Of a stretch of 64,000 nt of DNA, positions 47,826-57,788 are shown one piece after another. The stretch's first letter is position 1. The number at the start of each line of letters is the position of its first letter. The notes beneath the pieces are model-generated. The model was not told the origin of the DNA and searched no databases. It saw nothing but the letters and a program-made list of their open reading frames with translations. This stretch comes from an uncultured Alphaproteobacteria bacterium. Its GTDB lineage: Bacteria; Pseudomonadota; Alphaproteobacteria; UBA8366; GCA-2717185. Position numbers and translations under genes: made by a program. The stretch covers positions 32,062 through 96,061 of the forward strand of contig CALSRA010000019.1 of NCBI GenBank assembly GCA_943788635.1, given 5' to 3'.

Positions 47826-50800
47826 TTGGCAATATCGAGAGACACAGGTGAATTTTCCGCCGCGAAAGCGGGTACGGGTGATTCGCCGAATGCTCAGGTA
47901 TTCCATGCCGAATCCGCCTCTGATACGCCCATCGTGCTGCCCAGCGGAAAATTTGCCGCTGATGCCCGGTTTCAGCAGCAGGGTGATGACCTGCACCTGA
48001 CCGGCCCTGACGGTGAATCCGTTATTGTCCTGGATTATTTTCTGACCGACCTGCCGCTGAACCTGCTCACGCCAGAGGGCGGCAAGGTGACACCTGAACT
48101 TGTTCGTTCCTTTGCCATGCCGGAAGCCGCAGGCCAGTTTGCCCAACTTGGCAATGTCGAGGCCGAAGCAATCGGCCAGGCGACAAGCGTCATCGGGCAG
48201 GTTTTCGTTGTTCGTGCAAATGGGGCACGCGAACAGATTGGTGCCGGTGATTCGGTCTATCAAGGTGATGTGGTGGAAACGGCGGATGGCGCCGCCGTGA
48301 ATATCCTGTTTGTCGATCATACGACCTTCGCGCTTGCTGAAGATGCACGGCTGGCGCTGGACGAACTGGTCTATAACCCGGAAACGCATGAGGGATCGTC
48401 GGCATTTTCGATCCTGAAGGGTGTTTTCGTGTTCTCCAGCGGCGCGATTGCCAAACTCGATCCAACCCAGATGACCGTGCATACAACTGTGGCGACGATC
48501 GGCATTCGCGGAACGAAAGTCGCCGGTGAGGTGAACCCTGCTGGCGAACCCAGCAAATTCACAATTTTGCAGGGCAAGATTGTTGTAACAACGGATGCGG
48601 GACAGGTCGTTCTCGACGATATGAATGAGACGACATTCGTTGCCAGTCTGGCGGATGTCCCGACACCGCCGGAAGCCCTGACCAATGCGGAAATCGATGC
48701 CTATTATAGTGAGGTAAAAGAAGTTTCCGACGGCTATTACGGTTCGAGCGGCGCGACGGGTGGCAAGGATGAAGGGTATGGCAACGGCGACAGGGCGGGC
48801 GATTTGGGGTTCGGTCGTGACGGTGACGAATCGGACGGGGGGCAGATAAATCTCGATGATTTAGCATCGGACCTGTCGGATCTGGCGCCGGCGGCCGGCA
48901 GCACGGATGATCCGGAACCTGGCAATACGGCACCGATCATCGTCCGCAATGAAATCAATCTTGATGGCGGTCGCGCCGATGACGGGTTCCAGCCGGGTGA
49001 GGATGGCGCCACCACGGGTTTTGGTGACGGCAGCGTCAATGATGCATTGCCCGCTTCAAACAATGACGGCGGCAGTAACCTTCTAACCGACTCGATTGAA
49101 TCAGGTAATCCATTTGACTTCACTGGATCGGAAATTGGCATTACGCAGACTGGCACAAGCGGTGCCGACAACATGTTTGGCGGGGCGGCAAACGACACTC
49201 TGGATGGCGGTGACGGGGATGACATTATCGATGGCGGCAACGGTGATGACTACCTGACCGGCAGTGCCGGCAACGATACGGTCACCGGTGGCGCCGGCAA
49301 CGACACAATCATCGGGGGCACGGGTGCCGGCGATGACAGTTACGACGGCGGCAATGGTGTTGACCAATTGATTTATTCCAGCGCCGTCGACGGCATTACC
49401 GTGAATATGTCGAACGGTACCGCGTCCGGGGTGGATATCGACACAGACCTGTTTCGTAGTATCGAATCAGTACTGGGCGGCGCTGGTGATGACACGCTGA
49501 TCGGCAGTGCCGGCGACGATACGCTGGATGGTGGCAGCGGCAACGACCTTCTTATCGGGAATGATGGCGATGACACATTCCGTGTGGCGCTCGGGAATGG
49601 TTCCGACACGATCCGTGATGCGGGTGGCCTCGCGGACAGCCTCGTCCTGACAGGCTTGTCCGACGGGTTTACGGAATTCGGCGGCACGGCGCGGGACGGC
49701 GACGATCTGCTTGTTTCTATTGGCAGTGACACAATCCGGGTCGAAAATCATTTCGGCGGTAACGTATTGGAATCCCTGACTATGACGACCGCTGCGGGGG
49801 CCAGTGAGACGCTGGTTCTGGCGACGGGGCTGGTCGGCGGTGGTCTTGACGGCATCCTGACCGGGACGGGGGCAGATGAAACGCTGATAGGCGGCGGCGG
49901 GGCCGACGTAGTCTTTGGTGGGGCCGGTGACGACACCCTGATCGGAGAGCCCGGCGACGACACCTATGATGGCGGTACTGGTACGGACACCCTCGATTAT
50001 TCCAGTGCGACTGGTGGCATGTTGGTGGACCTGGTCGCAGGTACCGCGGTCGGTGACGCTGATGCCGGGGAGAATGTTTTCACGAATATCGAATCCTTTC
50101 GGACCGGTTCGGGAGATGACACGCTGCTGGGCGGCGCAGGCGATGACACACTGGATGGCGGCGACGGTTCCGATTTTATTGACGGCAATGCCGGGAACGA
50201 CCGCGTGGTGTTTAATGTCGGCGGGAATGGGCTGGATATTCTTGACGGTGGAACCGGCGACGACACGTTGGCAGTAGAACTGACGGGGTGAGCAGTTTGC
50301 CGGGGCGGGCGTCGGCGCAGAATTGCTGGCATTGCGGGATTTCGTCAACGAGAATGCCGATGCGGGCCTTTCGGATGGGCCGACCGCTTCGTTCGAAATT
50401 TTAGGATTGGAAATCGCGAATTTTGAGCATGTCGATATCCGTGTTGACGGTACGACCGCCGATCTGGATGCCGCACAGCCTGTCATGAATGTCGAGGCTG
50501 TTTCGGGCGAAGAAGATTCGTCCATCCCGTTCAACATTCATGCGGCGTTGAACGATACCGACGGCTCGGAAACCCTGTCCGTGACAATCTTTGATCTGCC
50601 GGATGGCGCGACATTGTCAGCGGGCACCGTGAACGAAGACGGTTCCGTTACCCTGACCCCGGGCGAACTCGATGGGTTGACCATTGTCCCTGCGGCGAAC
50701 AGCGACGGTTCCTTTGTTGTGAATGTTGTGGCGGAAGCGGTGGAGACAGCCACCGGTGCGACGACGCAGGTCGCGATGGAAGTGCCGGTGACGGTGTCGC

Positions 50801-52437
50801 CGGTCAACGACGCGCCGAAAGTGGCGGGCGTTCAGGCGCAGACCGTACAGTTGCAGCCGGTGCTGTTTGAGCATGCGCTGCAGACCGATGTGGCCTTTCC
50901 GGAACTGCGCGAAGGCGCGGCTGTATCGGACAATGCGGTCAATGGCGTGAATATGAATGATCTGACCCTGACTGCGGATAATCCGGTCAGCGTGACATTC
51001 ATCAGTGAATCGGCTGGGTTCAGGAATACGCTGGGCATGTATAAAAATGGCGCAGATGGCCAGATAACGGATGTTGAGATCATCTGGGCCAATGCGTCGG
51101 CAAATGGTTCGGGGGGCACGCTGGTTCCGGGGGAAACTTCGGTTGAACTGGATGTGGCGGCTGGCGAGCAGTTTTCATTCTTTGTCGTGGCCAATGGGGA
51201 CAGGCTCAACAACTTCGATTCCTTCCAGAATGGATCGTTCGAATTTCGCGATGGTGCGGCGGGCGCGACAATTGACAGCATTTCGCCGACGCTCGTTTTT
51301 GCTGGTGATGATGGCAGCACAACCGGGCTTGACAGTTTTGGAATTTTCCACGCGACGGGAACTGAATCCGGCGTGCAACTGAATTCAGACGGCAAGATTC
51401 ACACCGTCAGCGGTCTTGATGATCGCGGGACGGGTCTGATGATTGGTTTTGAAGATACGAAAAACCAGGGCGATCACGATTTTGGAGATCTTGTCATCCA
51501 GGTTGATATCGGGACTGGCGTTGGTCAGGCCCTGCCATCGGTTGCGATCGCGCCGGAAATTGTGCTGTCCGACATCGACAACGCATTCCTGTCCGGGGCG
51601 ACCGTTGAAATCGCTTCGGGCTATGCCGAGGGCGACGAATTAGATGCCGGGGCATTGCAGGATACCGGCGTCAGCGTCTCTAATTCAGGGTTCGATATCG
51701 AAACCGGCGTCTATCGCTTGAACCTGTCGGGTGACGCGACGGTGGAAACCTATCAGACAATCCTGTCCGGGTTGCAGCTTGTGGGCAGCAACGGAGACAC
51801 CACAGCGGGAACCCGTGAATTCACGATTAGCGTGACGGATACGGCCGGGCTGCAAAGCGCTGTGGCGACCACGAGCATCACTGTTACGCCTGTATCGACC
51901 CAGGCGGGCACAGACGAGGATGATTTGATCATTGGTTCCGCGGCGAACGATATCCTGTCCGGTGCCGATGGCGCCGATACCCTGAACGGCAATGGCGGTT
52001 CGGATGTTCTGCAAGGCGATGCCGGCGATGATCTGCTGGTGGTGGATGATGGCAGTTTTGTTCTGGCCGATGGTGGGGCAGGCACGGATACGCTTTCCAT
52101 CAGATTCGATGCCGACCTGACCACAATGGCCGACAACCGGATTGCGAAAATTGAACAGTTCGATCTGCGCGACGGTTCGGGTGCGGCACTGACCCTCGGG
52201 CTGGATGACGTGCTTGCGGCAACTGATGGCCCCAATGCCTTGACCGGCGACGATATTGCCCTCGTTATCCGCCGTGATGCCGAAGACACGGTGAACATTG
52301 TCGGCAGTGACTGGACCGAAACGACTCAGACGCTGGATACCGATAATGACGGTGCCAGCGAGGGCTATACGGTCTATCACGACGGTGCCACAGGCGCGTA
52401 CGTCTATGTCGAAAATTCTGCGCAGGCGCTGGCGTAA
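47826..52437 (+). CDS. Large FecR-domain/RTX/DUF4114 calcium-binding protein (frameshifted)
   Basis: Surface or secreted protein of about 1,537 residues from TTG 47826 (GGAGG six bases upstream). Order: a FecR-like domain at about residues 115-265 (IGQATSVIGQVFVVRANG, ILKGVFVFSSGAIAKLDP, TIGIRGTKVAGEV); an Asp/Gly-rich linker; RTX nonapeptide repeats at about residues 440-820 (GGAGDDTLIGSAGDDTLDG) that bind calcium; a cadherin-like repeat (nt 50470-50810, GSETLSVTIFDLPDGAT); a DUF4114 domain (nt 50930-51520, SAGFRNTLGMYKNGADG, DHDFGDLVIQV); a second short RTX block (nt 51905-52080); and a C-terminal region fit for type I secretion. The T at 50289 breaks the frame; without it ELTGEQFAGAGVGAELLA reads through. 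No type I exporter genes are nearby. Confidence 0.88.
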
Positions 52438-52530
52438 AATTTCCTACCGTAAAAATCTCGCTCCCCGGGGCGGCGGGCGCTACATTGCGTCGGCTGCGCG
52501 ATATGAAAGCGCTGAACTGGGAGGGAAGAC

Positions 52531-54057
52531 ATGGCTGCTTCAAATTCACTGACCATTCGTCTGCACGCTGCGGATAACGTTGTGGTGTCACGGGCGGAAT
52601 TGCTGCCGGGAACCCATATAGGCGAAGAAGACGTGGCGACCGCTGAAGCCATCCCGACGGGCCACAAGGTTGCGGTTGCGCCCATCGCGAAGGGGGAGGC
52701 GGTACGCAAATACAACCAGATCATTGGTTTTGCGACGGCGGATATCCCGGTCGGTGGGCATGTGCATGTTCAGAATGTCGCGGTTCAGGAATTCGAACGC
52801 GACTACGCCTATTGCAGTGAGGCAACGGATACCGAATTCTTCCCCGAACCGGCCATGTTTGATGGCTATCTGCGCGAAAACGGCAATGTCGGAACACGTA
52901 ACTATATCGGCGTACTGACCAGTGTGAATTGCTCAGCGACCGTTGCGCGCTATATCGCCGACGCCTTCCGAAACAGCAACGAACTTGATGACTATCCCAA
53001 TGTCGATGGAGTCGTGGCGCTGGTGCATGGCACGGGCTGTGGCATGGCCGATACCGGTGACGGTTACGCGAATCTGCAGCGCACGTTGTGGGGCTATACG
53101 CGGCATGCGAATTTTGCGGGTGTCGTGATGGTCGGGCTCGGCTGTGAGGTCAACCAGATCGATTTCCTGCTTGAGGCTTACAATATTACGCGTGGTCCGC
53201 TGTTCCGGACGATGACGATCCAGGATTCCGGCGGCACAAAACGCTCGGTGGACAAGGGCGTGGCCATGATCCGCGAGATGCTGCCCGAAGCAAACAAGGC
53301 CCGGCGCCAGCCGCTGCCGGCCAGCCATCTGACCCTTGCATTACAGTGCGGCGGATCTGACTCCTATTCCGGCATCACCGCCAACCCGTCGTTGGGCGCG
53401 GCAGCAGATTTACTTGTTCGCAATGGTGGAACGGCGATCCTTAGCGAAACACCGGAAATATACGGTGCGGAACATCTCCTGACCCGCCGCGCGTCGAGCG
53501 AGGCTGTCGGCAAGAAACTGATCGACCGAATCCACTGGTGGGAGGAATACACCAAACGCAATGGTGGCGAGATGAACAACAACCCGTCGCCGGGCAACAA
53601 GGCGGGTGGTCTGACCACGATACTTGAGAAATCCCTGGGGGCAGCGGCCAAGGGCGGGACGATGAATCTCAACGGCGTGTTCCGATACGGCGAAACGATC
53701 AATACCAAGGGGTTCGTCTTCATGGATTCGCCGGGTTATGACCCGTGCTCCATCACCGGGCAGGTGGCAAGTGGCGCGAACCTTGTCTGCTTCACCACCG
53801 GGCGCGGCTCGGTCTATGGCTGCAAGCCATCGCCATGCCTGAAACTGGCGACCAATACGGCGATGTTCGATCGCATGGATCAGGATATGGACATCAATTG
53901 CGGTACGGTCGTCGACAATGGCGATTCCATCGAAACTGTCGGTCAGCGCATTTTCGACCGGTTGATTGAGGTCGCGTCCGGTGACCCGACCAAGAGCGAG
54001 GTCTATGGTTTCGGCGATGACGAGTTCGTGCCGTGGCAGATCGGCGCGGTAATGTAA
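52531..54057 (+). CDS. UxaA-family dehydratase (altronate/galactarate dehydratase-like)
   Basis: A 508-residue fused form of the UxaA family. The N-terminal SAF domain (about residues 10-95: VVVSRAELLPGTHI, GHKVAVAPIAKGEAVRKYNQ) is followed by the large catalytic domain: VALVHGTGCGMADTG, VVMVGLGCEVNQIDFL, LQCGGSDSYSGITANPSLG, GCKPSPCLKLATN and INCGTVVDNGDS, with conserved Cys and His for metal binding. Relatives dehydrate altronate, galactarate or other hydroxy acids, or eliminate sulfite from sulfolactate (SuyAB). It opens a four-gene operon with E1 alpha, E1 beta and a ThDP lyase. GGAGGG precedes the ATG. Substrate unknown. Confidence 0.9.
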   Translation: MAASNSLTIRLHAADNVVVSRAELLPGTHIGEEDVATAEAIPTGHKVAVAPIAKGEAVRKYNQIIGFATADIPVGGHVHVQNVAVQEFERDYAYCSEATDTEFFPEPAMFDGYLRENGNVGTRNYIGVLTSVNCSATVARYIADAFRNSNELDDYPNVDGVVALVHGTGCGMADTGDGYANLQRTLWGYTRHANFAGVVMVGLGCEVNQIDFLLEAYNITRGPLFRTMTIQDSGGTKRSVDKGVAMIREMLPEANKARRQPLPASHLTLALQCGGSDSYSGITANPSLGAAADLLVRNGGTAILSETPEIYGAEHLLTRRASSEAVGKKLIDRIHWWEEYTKRNGGEMNNNPSPGNKAGGLTTILEKSLGAAAKGGTMNLNGVFRYGETINTKGFVFMDSPGYDPCSITGQVASGANLVCFTTGRGSVYGCKPSPCLKLATNTAMFDRMDQDMDINCGTVVDNGDSIETVGQRIFDRLIEVASGDPTKSEVYGFGDDEFVPWQIGAVM

Positions 54058-54072
54058 GGGCGAGTCGGGACC

Positions 54073-55062
54073 ATGTCGGATACAAGTTCTACCCAGCCCT
54101 CGGCGCAGCGCGTGCTTGCGCTGTATGCCACGATGTGGCGCATCCGTGCTTTTGAGGAAGCGGCAGAACGTGCCTCGAACGAAGGCCTCATCATGGGCGC
54201 GGCGCACCTGTCCATTGGACAGGAAGCCGTCGCGGCCGGGATTTGCGGCAATCTGCGCCGCAGTGACCTGATCACCAGTACGCATCGCGGACATGGCCAC
54301 ACCATTGCAAAGGGCGCGGATGCGCGTGCGATGATGCGTGAATTGTTCGGTCGCAAAGGCGGCACCAGCGACGGTAAGGGTGGTTCGATGCATATCGCCG
54401 ATTTCTCCGTTGGCATGTTGGGGGCGAACGGGATCGTGGCGGCGGGCATTCCGATTGCTGCCGGCGCGGCACAGGCAAAACGGTTGCTGGGCGAGGACAC
54501 GGTTGTTGCCTGTTTCTTTGGCGATGGTGCCGTGAATCGCGGGCCTTTCCTTGAAGGACTTAACTGGACCCGGATTTATGATCTGCCGGTGCTCTTCGTT
54601 TGTGAGGACAACCGCTACGCCGCGAAGACACGCACCGATGCGATGACCGGCGGGCCCGGACCCGCAGCACGGGCGGAAAGCCTTGGCGTGCCGACCCATG
54701 TGGTGGATGGCAACGATATTGTTGCCATCGATACGCTGACCGGTCGGCTGGTGGAAGAAATGCGCGCGGGAGCCGGACCGCAATTCATCCATGCGCTGAC
54801 ATACCGGCAAAAGGGTCACACCGCATCCGATCCGGGTACGGCGCGGCCGGCGGACGAAATCGCCTCGTTCCTCGATCATGATCCGATGCATCTCGCCCGT
54901 AAGTTCCTGTCGGGGAACGGCGTGGCGGCGGGTGATATCGACGCCATCGAAGCGGATGCACGGGTCGAAATGGCTGCCGCATTTGATTTGGCGAAGGAAA
55001 CACCATGGCCGGAAGCGGCACTCGCTTCAACGGATGTTCAGGATATCGGAGGCCCGGCATGA
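54073..55062 (+). CDS. ThDP-dependent dehydrogenase E1 component, alpha subunit
   Basis: E1-alpha-type subunit, 329 residues. The ThDP/Mg motif is FFGDGAVNRGPFLEGLNW, ending in VCEDNRYA; THRGHGHTIAKGADA and GGSMHIADFSVGMLGANG are standard E1-alpha segments near the active site. Similar to acetoin- and pyruvate-dehydrogenase E1 alpha. No E2 acyltransferase or E3 is in the operon, so the usual multienzyme complex cannot be assembled from local genes. It starts 15 bases after the UxaA-type gene and overlaps E1 beta by four bases. Confidence 0.92.
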   Translation: MSDTSSTQPSAQRVLALYATMWRIRAFEEAAERASNEGLIMGAAHLSIGQEAVAAGICGNLRRSDLITSTHRGHGHTIAKGADARAMMRELFGRKGGTSDGKGGSMHIADFSVGMLGANGIVAAGIPIAAGAAQAKRLLGEDTVVACFFGDGAVNRGPFLEGLNWTRIYDLPVLFVCEDNRYAAKTRTDAMTGGPGPAARAESLGVPTHVVDGNDIVAIDTLTGRLVEEMRAGAGPQFIHALTYRQKGHTASDPGTARPADEIASFLDHDPMHLARKFLSGNGVAAGDIDAIEADARVEMAAAFDLAKETPWPEAALASTDVQDIGGPA

Positions 55063-56033
55063 CGGTCATGAATTACCGTGACGCATCCAAGCTGGCGCTG
55101 GCCGAAGAGATGCGACGCGATCCGACCGTCTGGGCACTGGGTGAGGATGTCGCCGATGGCGGGGTGTTTGGACAGTATCTGGGGCTGATCGACGAGTTCG
55201 GACCACAGCGGATTGTCAGTACGCCGATTTCGGAATCGACCATCATGGGCGCCGCCGTCGGGGCAGCGATGGTCGGGACGCGGCCGATTGTCGAATTGCG
55301 CTTTGCCGATTTCGCGCTCTGCGCCATGGACGAGATGATCAATCAGGCGGCGAAGGCGCGTTACATGTTTGGCGGGCAGACACGGGTGCCGCTGGTTATA
55401 CGCCAGCCGATCGGCATGTGGCGGTCATCGGCGGCGCAGCATTCACAATCGCTGGAAAGCTGGTATGTGCATGTGCCCGGGCTCGTGGTGCTGGCACCCG
55501 GAACGCCAGAAGACAATCGCGGGCTGCTGAAAGCGGCGATCCGCACAGATGATCCAGTGATCTATATGGAGCATAAGGGATTGTGGGAGGCCGAAGATGA
55601 GGTTTCCACATCTGCTGATGGTGAGGTTCCCATCGGCGTGGCGCGCATGGATCGTGCCGGGGATGATGTGACGATTGTGACCTGGTCCGGTGCGTTGCAG
55701 GTCGCACGCGAAGCGGCGGAGACTGCGGCAGCAACGGGAATTTCGGTAGAAGTCATCGATTTGCGCAGCCTGTGGCCCTGGGACGAGCAGGCGGTGTTGG
55801 CGTCCGTGGAAAAGACCCGGCGCTTGCTGGTTGTGCATGAAGCGGTCAAGGTGTGCGGCTTCGGCGCGGAAGTTTCAGCGACGGTTTCCGAGGCGATGGG
55901 CGACCGGTTGAAATCACCGGTCCGGCGACTTGGTGCACCGCGCATTCCGATACCTTATGCGCCGCCACTGGAGGATTTATGCCGCATTCGTGCGGCGGAT
56001 GTAATGTCAGTATTCGAGGAGATGGGACTATGA
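55059..56033 (+). CDS. ThDP-dependent dehydrogenase E1 component, beta subunit
   Basis: E1-beta-type transketolase subunit, 324 residues from ATG 55059. Family segments: ALGEDVADGGVFG, TPISESTIMGAAVGAAMVG, RPIVELRFADFALCAMDEM, and the C-terminal transketolase domain VEVIDLRSLWPWDEQAVLAS. The GEDV glutamate is the cofactor-activating residue. It forms the heterotetramer partner of the preceding alpha gene and overlaps the next gene by four bases. Confidence 0.93.
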   Translation: MTVMNYRDASKLALAEEMRRDPTVWALGEDVADGGVFGQYLGLIDEFGPQRIVSTPISESTIMGAAVGAAMVGTRPIVELRFADFALCAMDEMINQAAKARYMFGGQTRVPLVIRQPIGMWRSSAAQHSQSLESWYVHVPGLVVLAPGTPEDNRGLLKAAIRTDDPVIYMEHKGLWEAEDEVSTSADGEVPIGVARMDRAGDDVTIVTWSGALQVAREAAETAAATGISVEVIDLRSLWPWDEQAVLASVEKTRRLLVVHEAVKVCGFGAEVSATVSEAMGDRLKSPVRRLGAPRIPIPYAPPLEDLCRIRAADVMSVFEEMGL

Positions 56034-57781
56034 GTGCAGCCGGCAGTGACAACGTTACCCGCCGAATGAATGGTGGCCAGGCGCTGGCCGAAATGCTGCA
56101 GGCGCATGACGTCGGGCTGATGTGCGGTATGGGCGGATTCCAGTTACTGCCGTTTTACGAAGCGGTGCGCGGGCTGGGGCTCAACCATAATCTCATCAAT
56201 GACGAACGTTGCGGTGCCTTCATTGCCGACGCCTATGCGCGGGTGACCCGCAAGCCGGGCGTCTGTGATGCGACGCTTGGCCCCGGCGTGACCAACCTGG
56301 TCACGGGCATGGTGGAATCACTGAACGCCGGTGTGCCGCTTGTCGTGCTCGCCGGGGATGCCAACCGCGAACACGCCTGGAAGAACATGACCCAGGAATG
56401 CCGCCAGGTGGATATCCTGACACCTGCGGTAAAGGAACTGATCCGCATCGAGCATGGCTCGCGCATCCCTGAACTGGTGCGTCGCGCGTTTGCCGTCGCG
56501 ACCAGCGGACGTCCGGGACCGGTGATCCTCGATGTGCCGGAAGATATCTGCCACGACATTTACGATTTCCGCGCCGACGAATTCTGGATCGACCCGGATC
56601 ACATGACGATCCCGTCGCGCCGGTCCCGGCCAGGCGCGGATGATGTCTCTCGCGCGGCCGCGCTGCTGTCGAAGGCGAAGCGCCCGGTGTTGCTGGTTGG
56701 CGGCGGCGTTCACCTGTCCGATGCCTATGATGAATTGCAGGCCTTTGCCGGGGCGTTGAACATTCCCGTCGCCCATACGATGAGTGGCAAGGGCAGCATC
56801 GCCTGTTCGCACCCGCTGTCGGCAGGATTGTTCGGTCGGTACATGCGGATCGCCAATGACCTCATCGAATCCTCGGATTGCCTGATGGCTGTCGGGTGCA
56901 AGCTGGGCGAAATCGCCACCAAGCGCTTCCAGCTTTTGCCGTCGGGCACGCCGCTGATCCAGCTCGATGTGCTGGCGGAGGAAATCGGCCGTACCACCAA
57001 GATCGACGCCGGAATGTGCGGCGATGCAGGCGAGGGCTTGAAGGCATTGCTTGCGGAGCTGTCCGATAGTGCACCCCGTCAGAGGGCCGACCGTGCTGAT
57101 TACGTTGCGGAAGTGCCGGTCCGTATGGGGAAATGGCTGGAGGAGGCTTCGGAACGTCTGAATTCAACCGAGACGCCGATCAATGTCGCGCGGATGATCA
57201 ATGAGTTGAACAATGTCATGCCGGCGGAATCGGTGCTGGTCGCCGATGGCGGTTTCTCCGGCCACTGGACCGGTCTGCTGTATGACACCAAGAAATCAGG
57301 ACGGACCTATATCGCCGACCGGGGGCTTGCATCTATTGGCTACGGATTGCCCGGCGCTATCGGCGCGCAGCTTGGCGTGCCGGACCAGCCGGTTGTCGGT
57401 ATGACCGGCGATGGCGGATTCAATATGGTCATCGGCGAACTGGAAACCGCGTTGCGGATGAAAGCCGGCGTGACGATCCTGGTTGTGAACAATGCGGCGT
57501 CCGGTTATGTGAAGGCTTTGCAGCATTCCATGTATGGCACCGGGAATTACCAGTCCAGTGACCTCATGGATACGAATTATGCCAATGTTGCCAATGCATT
57601 CGGTTGCCATGGCATTCGGGTCGAAGACCCAGATGATCTCGCCGGGGCATTGCGTGCGGGGATCGAGGAAACTGATCGTCCGACAGTACTGGATGTTGTC
57701 GTGACCCGTGACCCGGCGAAGATGTTGCCGGCAATCGACAGCCGTGTCCTGAAAGTGGAAAAGGGCGACCGCCCGATTTGA
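56030..57781 (+). CDS. ThDP-dependent lyase, acetolactate synthase fold
   Basis: A 583-residue ThDP enzyme, more distant from the other two lyases. The catalytic glutamate is in LINDERCGAFIADAYARVT; the FAD-type middle domain has KAKRPVLLVGGGVHLSDA; the ThDP motif is GMTGDGGFNMVIGELETALR then VVNNAASGYVKALQ. It is translationally coupled to the E1 beta gene (ATGA at 56030). With a dehydratase and an E1 pair it suggests a route in which a 2-oxo acid produced by dehydration is cleaved or ligated. This is inference; no family member in the same setting is known to me. Confidence 0.92.
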   Translation: MSAAGSDNVTRRMNGGQALAEMLQAHDVGLMCGMGGFQLLPFYEAVRGLGLNHNLINDERCGAFIADAYARVTRKPGVCDATLGPGVTNLVTGMVESLNAGVPLVVLAGDANREHAWKNMTQECRQVDILTPAVKELIRIEHGSRIPELVRRAFAVATSGRPGPVILDVPEDICHDIYDFRADEFWIDPDHMTIPSRRSRPGADDVSRAAALLSKAKRPVLLVGGGVHLSDAYDELQAFAGALNIPVAHTMSGKGSIACSHPLSAGLFGRYMRIANDLIESSDCLMAVGCKLGEIATKRFQLLPSGTPLIQLDVLAEEIGRTTKIDAGMCGDAGEGLKALLAELSDSAPRQRADRADYVAEVPVRMGKWLEEASERLNSTETPINVARMINELNNVMPAESVLVADGGFSGHWTGLLYDTKKSGRTYIADRGLASIGYGLPGAIGAQLGVPDQPVVGMTGDGGFNMVIGELETALRMKAGVTILVVNNAASGYVKALQHSMYGTGNYQSSDLMDTNYANVANAFGCHGIRVEDPDDLAGALRAGIEETDRPTVLDVVVTRDPAKMLPAIDSRVLKVEKGDRPI

Positions 57782-57788
57782 CCGGTTG

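Noticed and set aside
48900..50290. Tandem DNA repeat array or CRISPR-like repeats
   Set aside because: The repetition is at protein level (RTX nonapeptides) with variable codons; no constant repeat and spacer layout.
49467..50537. Minus-strand open frame opposite the RTX repeats
   Set aside because: Low-complexity complement of Gly/Asp repeats; no coding features.
53410..54891. Long open frame on the minus strand opposite the UxaA and E1 alpha genes
   Set aside because: It spans two well-supported genes and their junction and has no recognisable motif; a composition artefact.
56030..57781. Sulfoacetaldehyde acetyltransferase (Xsc) or sulfopyruvate decarboxylase as the identity of the third ThDP lyase
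   Set aside because: The partner UxaA-type gene made this tempting, but the N terminus and active-site surroundings do not look like Xsc, and no phosphotransacetylase or sulfite exporter is near.
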